A stretch of 64,000 nucleotides of DNA from Jidongwangia harbinensis. GTDB lineage: Bacteria; Actinomycetota; Actinomycetes; Mycobacteriales; Micromonosporaceae. Both the position numbers and the translations under genes were made by a program. The stretch lies in contig NZ_JAIWNC010000036.1 in assembly GCF_020216025.1 (NCBI RefSeq), forward strand, positions 1 through 64,000, written 5' to 3'. Of the stretch, positions 32,892 to 41,147 are shown piece after piece. The notes below the pieces were generated by a model, which was not told where the DNA came from, did not search any database, and worked only from the letters and a program-made list of their open reading frames with translations. Position 1 is the stretch's first letter; every line of letters begins with the position of its first letter.

Positions 32892-33392
32892 ATGGTCTGG
32901 GAAACCGAGTACGTGGCCTTCGTGGAGGCCAACTGGGGGCGGTATCTGCGGTTGGCCCGGCTGCTCACCGGCGACCGCGACCGCGGCGAGGAACTGCTGC
33001 AGGAGTGCCTGGTGCGGTTGTACGTACGGTGGCGGCGGGCGGCCACCCGCGACCCGCACGCCTATCTGCGCCGGATGCTGGTCAACGGCAACATCAGCTG
33101 GTGGCGGCTGCGGCGCCGGGAGTATCTGAGGGCCGACCCGCCGGACCGGGCCGATCCCCAGGCGGAGCCCCCGAACCTGGACGACTCCGTCCGGGCCGCG
33201 CTGCTCGCCCTGCCCGCCGGGCAGCGGGCCGTGGTGGTGCTGCGCTACTGCGAGGACCTCACCGAGCGGGAGGTCGCCCGGGCCCTGGGTTGCACCGTCG
33301 GCACCGTGAAGAGCCAGAACGCGCGTGGCCTGCGGCGGTTGCGCGAACTGCTGACCGGCTTCCACGACAAGGAGAAGGTGAACACGCCATGA
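32892..33392 (+). CDS. SigE-family RNA polymerase sigma factor (ECF type)
   Basis: A 166-residue group 4 sigma factor. Region 2 is YLRLARLLTGDRDRGEELLQ followed by ECLVRLYVRWRRA. Region 4 is LPAGQRAVVVLRYCEDLTER, EVARALGCTVGTVKSQNARG. The SigE-family marks (Leu-Thr-Gly-Asp, AL-GC-TVGTVKSQ) are typical of Micromonosporaceae and Streptomyces. ATG 32892 was preferred over a TTG six bases upstream. It overlaps the next gene by ATGA, which encodes a membrane-anchored partner that may act as anti-sigma factor. A matching ECF promoter sits upstream. Confidence 0.9.
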   Translation: MVWETEYVAFVEANWGRYLRLARLLTGDRDRGEELLQECLVRLYVRWRRAATRDPHAYLRRMLVNGNISWWRLRRREYLRADPPDRADPQAEPPNLDDSVRAALLALPAGQRAVVVLRYCEDLTEREVARALGCTVGTVKSQNARGLRRLRELLTGFHDKEKVNTP

Positions 33393-34249
33393 TCGACGAG
33401 AAGAGGGTGTCCGACGCCCTGCAACACCTGGCAGAGCCGGACGAGAACGGACCGGCGCCCGTCGACGGCCTGCTGCGACGCGGCCGCCGCGCCCGGCTCC
33501 ACCGGACCGCCCGGACCGCCGGGGTCGCGGTGGCGGCCGTCGCGGCGACGGCCGGGCTGGCCGCGGTGGTACGGCCCGGCGAACCGGAGCCGGTGCCCCT
33601 CGCGCTGGCCGCGCAGACCACCCAGCGCACCACCTTCCAGTTTCGGCAGACCTTCTCGCTCCAGTTCGACGTCGGCGACAGTCCCAACCAAAGTGAACGG
33701 CCGTACCGGGGCGCGTACGACCCGGTGCGGGACCGCGGCTACCGCATCTGGGTGATGCCGGGCGAACCGCAGCTCACCCGCGAGGAGCGGCAGATCGGGG
33801 ACGACTGCTACATCTACAACGCCCCGGACGACCGCTGGCAGCGATACCGCATGTCCGAAGGGCGGGCGGCGTGCTGGCAGGTGACCGCCACCGCGGAGGG
33901 TTCGGCGCTCGGCGCGTCGGCCAGCCCCGGCGACCTGCTGGCCGAACTCGAGAAGGCGGGGCAGGTCGAATACGCGGGCCGCACCGGCAAGGGCAGGCAC
34001 AAGGTGGACACCTACCGATTCACCTACCGGTACGGGGTCGAGGCCGGACCCGCAGGACAGCGCACTCTCGAGAAGCGCGGCACGGTCGACATCGACGTCG
34101 CCACGCGCCGCATCATCCACCTGGCGGTCGGTTCGACGGACGTCACCGGAGACGGGAGTCGCCTGCTCACCGCCTCGGAGGATCTGGTGCTCTCCCGCTT
34201 CGGTGAGCCGGTCGTGGTGAAGCGGCCCGCCACCATCGCCAGACGCTGA
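33389..34249 (+). CDS. membrane-anchored partner of the sigma factor (putative anti-sigma-like)
   Basis: A 286-residue protein: a ~45-residue basic cytoplasmic N-terminus (RRGRRARLHRTARTAGVAVA), one membrane helix (about residues 48-66), then an extracytoplasmic lipoprotein-LolA-like beta domain (TTFQFRQTFSLQFDVGDSPN, RQIGDDCYIYNAPDDRWQRY, RKHKVDTYRFTYRYG-like). No zinc-binding anti-sigma motif is seen in the N-terminus. It is translationally coupled to the sigma gene (ATGA), so it probably senses an envelope signal and tunes the sigma factor. That role is inference from the operon. Confidence 0.75.
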   Translation: MIDEKRVSDALQHLAEPDENGPAPVDGLLRRGRRARLHRTARTAGVAVAAVAATAGLAAVVRPGEPEPVPLALAAQTTQRTTFQFRQTFSLQFDVGDSPNQSERPYRGAYDPVRDRGYRIWVMPGEPQLTREERQIGDDCYIYNAPDDRWQRYRMSEGRAACWQVTATAEGSALGASASPGDLLAELEKAGQVEYAGRTGKGRHKVDTYRFTYRYGVEAGPAGQRTLEKRGTVDIDVATRRIIHLAVGSTDVTGDGSRLLTASEDLVLSRFGEPVVVKRPATIARR

Positions 34250-34728
34250 TCCGCTCCGAACCTCCCGGTCCCTTCCCCGGGACCGAGCGGCGGGGGCCCC
34301 CGGGGGCACCCCCGGCCGCCCCCCCCCCCCCCCCCGCCAGCGAACCCCACCCGGCCCCGCCCGGGGCCCGGGGGGCCGCCCCGCGGTTCACCCCGGGGGC
34401 CCCCCCGCCCGCGGTCACCGGGAAGGAACACCGAACAGTACGAGGTAACCCAGTGCGTTAGGACCGTGCCCAGGCAGTAGGACACGTAGTGCCGCTGCGA
34501 GGTGCGCATGAAGGCGACGATCGAGAACGCATCCACGAGTCAGCGATTCATCGCACCGATTCCGCGGGTGGACTACGGCCGTGGCGCAGGACGGTGAAGC
34601 AGCGATGATGTGCCGTCGAGACGTCGTGGTCCGAGCCCTTGTCCCGGACCGGTCGTCGTCGGCCTCTGACCGGGGCTGCGGTTCGCGGCGCATACTGGCC
34701 CTTCGCGGTTCTAGCCGAGGAGAACGCC
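34250..34728. other. gene-free stretch containing extreme G/C homopolymers
   Basis: From about 34290 to 34425 the sequence is almost purely G and C with many runs of four to seven identical bases and a run of 17 C (34319-34335). No gene is credible here; minus-strand frames translate only as Gly/Pro/Arg repeats. The rest up to the GerW-type gene holds no recognisable signal. Confidence 0.6.
34319..34335. repeat. poly-C tract (17 bases)
   Basis: Seventeen consecutive C residues inside a G/C-homopolymer region. Tracts of this length are slippage-prone and also error-prone in sequencing. Confidence 0.8.
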
Positions 34729-35129
34729 ATGACACGGACGGCGCCCGACGCGGATCTCATCGCGGCTGTGCGCGAGGTGATGGACGGCGCTGACGCCGGG
34801 AAGGTGTTCGGCGCCCCGATCACCCAGGACGGCACCATCGTGCTGCCCGTCGCGAAGATCGGCGGTGGCGGGGGCGGTGGCGGCGGAACCGGTCCGGCCG
34901 AGGAGGGAACAGGCACGGGTGGCGGGTTCGGAGTGTCCGCCAACCGCTCGGTGTGTATGTCCTACGCGAGGGAAAAGTCAGATGGCTGCCTGCGGTGGAT
35001 ATCAACAAGATCATCCTGGGCGGGCAGTTCGTCGTGGTGGCCGGCATGCTGCTGGCACGAGCGATGCTGCGGGCACGTTCCACGCCGCGTAGGCTCCGCA
35101 CCGGTGGAAGGCGCATCGGCCGGCACTGA
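34729..35129 (+). pseudogene. GerW/YtfJ-family sporulation protein gene with a one-base frameshift
   Basis: The ATG follows CCGAGGAG. The frame gives APDADLIAAVREVMDGADAG, KVFGAPITQDGTIVLPVAKI and a Gly-rich loop (GGGGGGGGGTG ... GGGFGVSAN), the YtfJ/GerW pattern. At about position 34944 one C seems missing (CAACCGCTCGG for CAACCCGCTCGG). In the next frame the expected C-terminus continues perfectly: YVLREGKVRWLPAVDINKII, then a membrane helix and a TGA at 35127. Either a recent mutation or a sequencing error; if restored, about 133 residues. Confidence 0.8.
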
Positions 35130-35197
35130 ACCAGCCCGTCCCGCACCGCTCTCCCTCTCGAGGAGGCCGGGGTGTGGGGCAGGGCCCGGCAAAGTCC

Positions 35198-35386
35198 TCA
35201 GGTAATGCCGAGTAGTGCCAGGGGGCGTGTGCTGTCGCGGGCGTGGTGACGGTTGGCGGCGGCGATGTTGGTAGCGCCGGTGATGCGGAGCGCGCCGATG
35301 GCGGCGTTGCGCAGGGCGGCCATGACCTGCGGTCCGGTGCCGGTGCGGATCTGGGAACGGTCCTCGTCGTAGGTGAGGGTCGACAC
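35198..35386 (-). pseudogene. ISAs1-family transposase, C-terminal remnant
   Basis: Sixty-odd residues, LTYDEDRSQIRTGTGPQVMA then ALRNAAIGALRITGATNIAA and RPLALLGIT, match the conserved C-terminus of ISAs1/H-repeat transposases (Asp-Glu-Asp-x-Ser-x-x-Arg-Thr-Gly, Met-Ala-x-Leu-Arg-Asn). The rest of the transposase is missing. At about 35385 it abuts a SnoaL-like gene whose N-terminus is cut off, so this marks an insertion junction. Confidence 0.75.
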
Positions 35387-35742
35387 CTATATCCGGGCCT
35401 GGATCAAACAAGATCCCAACCTGATCGTAACCGTCTTTACCGAGACGGCCACGTATCACGAACGCGCACTCGACGAACCGATTCGGGACCACGCGGGAAT
35501 TCGCGAGTACTGGCGCACCAAGGTCCAGGAATCGCAGCGCAACATCACATGCGAGCTGTTGAAACCTCTACCTGGAGGGGAATACGGCCATCGCGGAGTG
35601 GCAAGCGGAGTTTGACGATCTAGATCAGCAGGTAAGGAAGCACATGCGTGAAATCGCTGTCCTCGTCTTCGAGGGAAATCGCATCTCCAGTCTCCGCGAA
35701 TATTGGATATTCAAGGCTATCGGTCGCCCGCTGTCAACTTGA
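35385..35742 (+). pseudogene. SnoaL/NTF2-like protein, 5'-truncated and frameshifted
   Basis: Begins in mid-fold with TYIRAWIKQDPNLIVTVFTE, TATYHERALDEPIRDHAGIR, EYWRTKVQESQRNITCELL, the nuclear-transport-factor-2-like pattern. Near 35561 one extra A (TTGAAACCTC) shifts the frame, and the expected continuation LYLEGNTAIAEWQAEFDDLD and FEGNRISSLREYW is found in the next frame up to a TGA at 35740. No start codon remains upstream of the ISAs1 junction. Confidence 0.75.
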
Positions 35743-36152
35743 TGAGGGCGTTCGGATCGCCCTTTCGTCCCTCGCGATATAAATTGGTCGTGGTCGCGAG
35801 AGTCCCAGCCACTGTCGACGAACGTCCTCATTTGCCGCTGACCGCGCGGCTGCTGGGGTCCGAAATCGACTATCGTCCTGCCGGGTCGTGTGTGAGTATC
35901 TCGGGGTCCCGACAGTCGGCGCACCGGGGCGCCCGAGGCCGTAGGCCGAACCGGTAGTAGTACGAGGCGACTCACGGGGCGGTCGTAGGCGTGATAAACG
36001 AACGGCATCCTGAATAGGCGCTATCGGACCCGGGCACGCGGTGAGCCGTCCTCATTCGCCGCGATCCGATCGCCCGCCGGCCCGCGGCGATTTCGTGCCT
36101 GTGGACTGGACGATCGTGGAAACGACCGAGTGTCTTCTCGGCGTGTGGCTCT
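35743..36152. other. gene-free stretch
   Basis: No gene or clear signal seen in about 410 bases; lower G+C than the core-like flanks. Confidence 0.4.
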
Positions 36153-36518
36153 ATGGTGCAAGGGTGTCTGGACTCAAAGTCGCCGGCGACGCGGCATGGG
36201 CTGGAGGCCTTCGGTGTGGTTCCCCGAACAGAGGAGACCTCGGGCGGCGAGTACGTACGGGAACTGCGAATCCCGACGGACGCGGCGGAGGAGCACATCA
36301 CGTGGGATGTCACGGACGACAGTGTCCGTGTCCGTCACCGGAGAGCAGAAGGTGTCGTGGTCGACCTGTATCGCGAGCAGGCAACACTCTTGCGAGCCGA
36401 GAGCAAGGGAACCACCACGGCGCTGGTTTTGGAATACGGAACCTCCGATGCCGTGGGACGTGTTCGCGTCCAGGTGACGCACGAGGTGGTCATCGAAGAC
36501 AAGTTCCTGCGCACCTGA
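36153..36518 (+). CDS. hypothetical protein
   Basis: A 121-residue, beta-rich, acidic protein (GGEYVRELRIPTDAAEEHIT, DDSVRVRHRRAEGVVVDLYR, VRVQVTHEVVIEDKFLR). No membrane segment or signal. The regular alternation of charged and hydrophobic residues supports a real domain of roughly eight strands. No family recognised, and the first ATG lacks a good ribosome-binding site, so the true start may differ. Confidence 0.45.
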   Translation: MVQGCLDSKSPATRHGLEAFGVVPRTEETSGGEYVRELRIPTDAAEEHITWDVTDDSVRVRHRRAEGVVVDLYREQATLLRAESKGTTTALVLEYGTSDAVGRVRVQVTHEVVIEDKFLRT

Positions 36519-36938
36519 GACGCACTTACCTGCATGAGGGTTGGTGTCTAGGGACGGTTTCATGATTGTTTGAAGTGGTTTGAGCCGTGTGGAATTGTCT
36601 CGCCGTCGGGCTGGGCGAGTCTGGTGTGGGCGGGGATTGGCGTGGTGGGCGGGCGGCTCCGGTGGTTCGGTGTTGATCGCTCGCGTTTCCGTGCGGGTGG
36701 TGGCGAGGTGGCAGCCAGACTTACCTATGGCCGTCGGACAGTTCGTCCGCGACATGATGATTGATCGGGTGGCCCCCTGCCTGGGTGCGGCCGCTCAGTC
36801 TCACTGGGCCGTCCGCGGTCACCGCCTGAGGTGGCGGTGGTGGTGCGGTCTGACAGTGCGCTGTAGGGAGCTGGCCGCGATGGTGCCCGTCATCGTTGAC
36901 GTCGGGCTGGCCGGTCCTCGCCAATCGGTCCCGCGGGG
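36519..36938. other. non-coding flank downstream of the IS110 transposase
   Basis: No gene seen. Part of this 420-base stretch is probably the 3' non-coding end of the IS110 element, but element boundaries cannot be fixed, because IS110 members lack clear terminal inverted repeats and often make no target duplication. Confidence 0.4.
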
Positions 36939-38012
36939 TCAGCGGGCGATGGTGGTGGGTGCGGCGGGTTGGGCGACGATGGTAAACGCGTCGTCACCGA
37001 GGTTGGTCAGGATGTGGGTGGCGTGCCGGACGATGCGGCGCGCTTGGGACAGGCAGGCGCGGTTCGCGTCGTAGCGGTCTTTGACCTGGGTGTAGTAGCC
37101 GTAGCCGGGGGCGCAGCTTCGGGCGGAGGTTTTGGCGGCTTCGAACAGTAGCCAGCGCAGCACTTCCGGGCCTTGGCGGGAGAGCCGGCCGGGGCTGCGT
37201 TTGCCGTCGGAGGAGTGCACGGTGATGTCCAGCCCGACGAACCGCACGGCCTTGCGGGAGGACGAGAAGCGTTGTTCTCCGCCGAGCCACGCGCACAGCG
37301 CGAGGCTGCTCATCGGGCCGACGCCGTAGATTTCGTGCATCAACGCCCGGGTGCCTTTGACGCCGCGGGCGGTGCACAGTAACCGGCGGCGTAGCCGGTC
37401 GAGGTGCTCCGCGAGCACGTCCATGATGGCCAGTGCCGTGTTGACCTGCAGCCGGCCGGAGATCGACAGCTGCTCGTCGACGATGGCTCGCAGCCGGGCC
37501 CGGTCACCGCGGATGATCCCGGCCTGTCCGGGTGCGGTGGTGCCCTGGTGGAAACACACCGCCTGGATCCGCTGTGCCCAGCCGGTGTGTTGGATCCGTA
37601 GATCTTGGTAGAGCTCCAGCAGGGCACGCCACTCGAGGACCTGTCCCGCCGGGATGTAGCACTCGGGCAGCCGACCCGCCGCCAGCAGTTCGCGGAGGAG
37701 TTTCGCGTCGGCCTTGTCAGTCTTGGCCCGCCGCTTCGGACCCCGCAATGCTGACGTCTCCGCCGGCTCGGCCAGATGCGCGATCACGCCGGCCTTGCCC
37801 ATCTCCTCGGCGATGTAGCGCCAGCCGGTGCAGCCTTCCATCGCGAACGCCACCGGCCCAGCAGCGGCCGGGTCGAACCGGCGCAACCAGTCGGCCAGGT
37901 GTTCCCGGTCAGCCGGGCTGATCCGGCCGCGTTCCCACTTGTCGTTCTGCTCGTCGACCCAGTCGAATGTCAGCTGCTTCCGGTGGATGTCCAGGCCGCC
38001 TACGATTGCCAT
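36939..38012 (-). CDS. IS110-family transposase (DEDD recombinase), intact
   Basis: A 357-residue transposase. The RuvC-like DEDD domain starts VGGLDIHRKQLTFDWVD and includes FAMEGCTGWRYIAEEM and GPKRRAKTDKADAKLLRELL. A helical linker leads to the Tnp C-terminal domain with HEIYGVGPMSSLALCAWLGG and FVGLDITVHSSDGKR, SRQGPEVLRWLLFEAA, which holds the catalytic serine region. Length and motifs are complete. The ATG follows GAGGAGGTGCCG. IS110 enzymes insert their element using a bridge RNA from the element's non-coding end; hairpins lie just upstream. It is the only intact transposase in the window. Confidence 0.92.
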   Translation of the reverse strand: MAIVGGLDIHRKQLTFDWVDEQNDKWERGRISPADREHLADWLRRFDPAAAGPVAFAMEGCTGWRYIAEEMGKAGVIAHLAEPAETSALRGPKRRAKTDKADAKLLRELLAAGRLPECYIPAGQVLEWRALLELYQDLRIQHTGWAQRIQAVCFHQGTTAPGQAGIIRGDRARLRAIVDEQLSISGRLQVNTALAIMDVLAEHLDRLRRRLLCTARGVKGTRALMHEIYGVGPMSSLALCAWLGGEQRFSSSRKAVRFVGLDITVHSSDGKRSPGRLSRQGPEVLRWLLFEAAKTSARSCAPGYGYYTQVKDRYDANRACLSQARRIVRHATHILTNLGDDAFTIVAQPAAPTTIAR

Positions 38013-38180
38013 CGGCACCTCCTCAAGCTCCGTGACCATCGATGTCCAACGCAGAAGATGTGCTGCGTCTGAGCTGAGGAGCCCCCCCATTCAGCCGTTC
38101 GTCAACACCCCGAACGGCGTACACCTCGGCTCAACCCCACGACCGCGACCGGCCGATGCATGTCATCTCACATGCCGCGG
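38013..38180 (-). ncRNA. candidate bridge-RNA region of the IS110 element
   Basis: The non-coding stretch upstream of the transposase has two hairpins: GCCGTTCG (38094-38101) with CGAACGGC (38111-38118), and ACGCAG (38049-38054) with CTGCGT (38063-38068). In characterised IS110-group elements the bridge RNA lies upstream of the recombinase gene, while IS1111-group elements carry it downstream. The hairpins are seen; the RNA itself is inferred. Confidence 0.35.
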
Positions 38181-38302
38181 ATAGGCGTGGCGTCATCGAG
38201 AAATGAGCTGCTCAGCCGGGACCGTACCCCCATACTGCGTCCGGGCCGGTGGCAGAGCCGGGTTATTGCAGCGCTTAGAGTCGTAGTTCGGGCACGCACG
38301 GC

Positions 38303-38372
38303 CGGCTTGAAAGCGCGTGGGGCCGCTGGCGTGCCATGCCCCACCAGGGGTTCAAATCCCCTCCGGTCCGCA
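38303..38372 (+). tRNA. tRNA-Ser-like 3' portion without 5' half (possible att-site remnant)
   Basis: From an anticodon-loop-like CTTGAAA (38306-38312) the sequence proceeds through a long variable-arm stem (TGGGG 38318-38322 with CCCCA 38339-38343), a perfect T-arm (AGGGG-TTCAAAT-CCCCT, 38346-38362) and an acceptor 3' strand CCGGTCC plus G and CA. The D-arm and matching 5' acceptor are not found at the right distance and the anticodon stem does not pair, so this is not a functional tRNA. A duplicated tRNA 3' end is what integration into a tRNA gene leaves behind. Confidence 0.4.
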
Positions 38373-38479
38373 GCATCCTGATCTGCCGCCGTCCGTGCGC
38401 GCTGCCTGACGAGCCGTCACGGTCAGTAGTCGGCGTCTTAGCCGGTCGGCCTGCTGGGCTGCCGATGACAGGATGGGGC

Positions 38480-39001
38480 GTGACTACCGATAACAGGACA
38501 CTCCGTGGCGATAACATCGCGCTGCGTGAGTGGACCGAAGCTGATCTACCCCAAATGATTGTTGTCTTCGACGACCCTGAAATCGCGTATCGAACACCGA
38601 TTGCCAGCCCTTTCGATGAAGCGGCCGCGAAGGGTTACCTGACCGGTATTCGTCAGGCGCGACAGGCTGGCACCCGACTCCACTTAGCGATCACAGTGGA
38701 TGGCCTCCTCCCGCAGGGCGAGGTCACACTGAATCTCTCCACGGCTAGCATTGCTTATGTCGTTGGAGCCCCGTATCGAGGTCAGGGCCTGGGGAGACGT
38801 GCGCTCACGCGGCTCGTCAAGCACGCCTACGACGTCCTCGGCCTGCAGCGAACGTACCTCGAGATCGAAGCAGACAACGTCGGAAGTATGTCGGTCGCAC
38901 TGGCAGCCGGTTTCCGTCCAACCGACGAAGAACCTGAGTTCGTTAAGGACAAAGGGCGGAGTTATGCCATACACCGCTGGACGCATCAGAGAACCGTGTA
39001 G
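38480..39001 (+). CDS. GNAT-family N-acetyltransferase
   Basis: A 173-residue RimJ/RimL-type GNAT protein: N-terminal LRGDNIALREWTEADLPQMI, acetyl-CoA-binding loop APYRGQGLGRRALTRLVKHA (Arg/Gln-x-x-Gly-x-Gly/Ala), and the C-terminal LEIEADNVGSMSVALAAGFR. It transfers acetyl from acetyl-CoA to an amino group; substrate unknown. The GTG at 38480 follows AGGA by six bases; an ATG 15 bases upstream is the alternative. It follows the tRNA-like remnant directly, a common position for cargo genes. Confidence 0.8.
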   Translation: MTTDNRTLRGDNIALREWTEADLPQMIVVFDDPEIAYRTPIASPFDEAAAKGYLTGIRQARQAGTRLHLAITVDGLLPQGEVTLNLSTASIAYVVGAPYRGQGLGRRALTRLVKHAYDVLGLQRTYLEIEADNVGSMSVALAAGFRPTDEEPEFVKDKGRSYAIHRWTHQRTV

Positions 39002-39196
39002 AGACAGTTCCATCGCAACAACAGCAAACTAACTGACCTGCCGCGATCCGCTCGTTGCAGGTCTTCGCCCATTCGCGGTGGTGTTTGGGCATCCCGCGTC
39101 AGGCGGTGGGACTCGCGGCCGGCACGCAGCGCGGGTCGCGAGGTCGTCGCCGGTAGGGCACGGTGAAGCCATGGCCGACGAACGTGCCCCGGGCCG

Positions 39197-39547
39197 ATGA
39201 TGAGTGACGAGCAGATATATCTCCGTGCGTACGACCCGAGGTGGCCGGCTCTGTTCCAGCGCGAGGCCGGCACTCTGGCCACCACCCTCGGCTCCTACAT
39301 CACCGGAGGAGTGCACCACGTCGGCAGCACGGCGGTCCCCGGCCTGGCCGCCAAGCCCATCATCGACATCATGATCGGCGTCCGCAGCCTCGGCTCGTCC
39401 CGCCCGTGCATCGACATGCTCGCTGAGCTGGGATACTGCTACGCGCCGCACCGCCAAGACGTCATGCACTGGTTCTGCAAGCCCAGCCCGGCCCGTCGAA
39501 CCCATCACCTTCACCCGCCGCACGGGCACGAAAACGGCTTGCTGTAG
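39197..39547 (+). pseudogene. GrpB/UPF0157 family protein, 3'-truncated
   Basis: Reads YLRAYDPRWPALFQREAGTL, HHVGSTAVPGLAAKPIIDIM, MHWFCKPSPARRTHHLH, the hallmark GrpB nucleotidyltransferase-like motifs (Gly-Ser-T/S-A-V-P-Gly-x-x-x-Lys-Pro-Ile-x-Asp). GrpB proteins are normally around 170 residues. This one stops at 116, just after THHLH, where the last helices should follow, so it lacks the C-terminal third. Possibly a pseudogene. Confidence 0.7.
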
Positions 39548-39576
39548 GCGTTGATTAGCTCCCATACGCTGAGGTG

Positions 39577-40035
39577 ATGAGGCCCGTGGATGTCACCGCT
39601 TCAATAGTGCTGGTCGCGGTCGGCGTCGGCTTCCTGGCCCTAGGCCTGGAAATCCGGTCAAACCAGTCGCCGCACACCGACGGCATCGTCACGACAGCGA
39701 CCACGACCAGTTTCCACACCGAACGATCCGCAAATCGGCGCCGAACAATCTGGACCACCCACTATCGACCCGTCTACACATTCCAGACCCGGACCGGCGA
39801 GACCACGACGTACACCGACCCGAGAACCGTCCGTGAGCCTCCGCAGCTTGGCCGAACCGCCAAGCTTTCCTATCGGACGGATAAGCCCGCAACGGCACGA
39901 GTGATTCGGGGCTGGCACGGTTGGACAGGCTTCCCGATCATGTTCGCAGCGGCCGGCACGCTGGTCCTCGCCTGCGTCGTCTACATTGTGTACCTCCGGT
40001 TCATCCGAGACCGGCCAGGTCGGAATGCTAGGTAG
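39577..40035 (+). CDS. DUF3592-type membrane protein
   Basis: A 152-residue protein: N-terminal helix (ASIVLVAVGVGFLALGLEI), an ~80-residue periplasmic beta domain (TTHYRPVYTFQTRTGETTTY, LGRTAKLSYRTDKPATARVI) and a C-terminal helix (FPIMFAAAGTLVLACVVYIV). This is the DUF3592 layout, in which a two-helix anchor holds a small domain with the YTF-x-T-x-x-G pattern. Function unknown. The start is ambiguous between adjacent GTG and ATG codons. Confidence 0.7.
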   Translation: MRPVDVTASIVLVAVGVGFLALGLEIRSNQSPHTDGIVTTATTTSFHTERSANRRRTIWTTHYRPVYTFQTRTGETTTYTDPRTVREPPQLGRTAKLSYRTDKPATARVIRGWHGWTGFPIMFAAAGTLVLACVVYIVYLRFIRDRPGRNAR

Positions 40036-40304
40036 CGGCACCCAGGGCTCCCGCCTTGTGGGTGCGACGGGAATCGACTTCACCTCAGCCGTACGATGCC
40101 TGCTTGCGAGAGCGTTGCCGGATGTCCTCTTCTGCCGCTGACCGCGTGGCAGACCTGGTCTGCGGCGCGGTGGCTCAAGCGGCCCTCAACTGGCTCAGCA
40201 GCGGGTCATGCCATCCGCTGAACACTCACGTCCCCGGTCGTATGTGCCGATGAAAACGGAGCCCGCTGTGTGCGAGGCGATTGCAGATCACGCAGTGAGG
40301 GACG

Positions 40305-41147
40305 ATGCAGATGAAATCTGTAGCTCGCTTCGCGGGTGCTCCGTGGCGTTCGGGGCAGGGACTCGGTGGCAAGCTGCTCGTCGTTGCTCTCGCCGTGATC
40401 GCATCCCTGTTGCTGGTCGCTGTACCTGTCGGCGTGCTGCTGATCAGCGCAGACGAAAGCTCGCAAGTGTTCGAACAGAAGCTCAGCGCGTCGATCAACA
40501 AATCGATGCATTACGGAGACCAGACTGACGCGCGCGGGTACGCCTCGACAATGCGTTATACAGCGATGAGGGCACCGACCATACCGGGCATGAGCCAAGC
40601 TGAGGCCGAAGAGCGGATTGAAAAAGCGTACCAGAACGCTCTCCCCGGGCTTGCCCTCCGGCTGCCGGCGGAGTTCTCACCCTCGGGAAGGGAACGGATC
40701 ATGGCCCTCTCCACGGACGATGATTCCGAGCTGAACATGCTCGTCGTGGCATTACAGCGGTACCGGCAAGAGTGCCTCACCGAACTAGACCGAAGACACG
40801 CCCGCAAGATGGCTGCTATGGAAGAGCCGGACAGCCTGGCTGCCGCTGAGATGCGCGTGATCGCCGCCGCCGACACGTGGCAACGCGCCAAGGACTTGAC
40901 CAATCGACGGGAATCGGCCGAAGCAATTCAGCAAATCCGGCGGAACTATCACCGAAGGAAGATCGCCGCCGTCGCGGTACTGGTCGTCGGCAGCCTGCTC
41001 GCCGCCGTGTCCGCCCGCACGATGGCTCGCCGACGACGCGCTTCCCTGGGGTCGCTCGATGCGACCCATCACGCTGCCGGAGCTCAGCTCCCGTTAGACT
41101 GCCGGGAACCCGCCAACACAGCGGACCCGCACAGGAGCGCTCCATAG
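40305..41147 (+). CDS. hypothetical two-helix membrane protein
   Basis: A 280-residue protein with a long N-terminal helix (residues 23-47, LLVVALAVIASLLLVAVPVG), a ~170-residue charged, helical extracytoplasmic part (AEAEERIEKAYQNALPGLAL, RRHARKMAAMEEPDSLAAAE) and a second helix near residue 225 (IAAVAVLVVGSLLAAVSART), ending in a basic tail. Lower G+C than the core genes. No family recognised. The helical middle between two membrane anchors could be a sensor or clamp, but nothing supports a specific role. Confidence 0.55.
   Translation: MQMKSVARFAGAPWRSGQGLGGKLLVVALAVIASLLLVAVPVGVLLISADESSQVFEQKLSASINKSMHYGDQTDARGYASTMRYTAMRAPTIPGMSQAEAEERIEKAYQNALPGLALRLPAEFSPSGRERIMALSTDDDSELNMLVVALQRYRQECLTELDRRHARKMAAMEEPDSLAAAEMRVIAAADTWQRAKDLTNRRESAEAIQQIRRNYHRRKIAAVAVLVVGSLLAAVSARTMARRRRASLGSLDATHHAAGAQLPLDCREPANTADPHRSAP

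Noticed and set aside
38219..38370. A full-length tRNA using GGACCG at 38219 as 5' acceptor strand
   Set aside because: It would be over 150 nt long with no credible D-arm; the pairing is probably chance, so only the 3' part was reported as tRNA-like.
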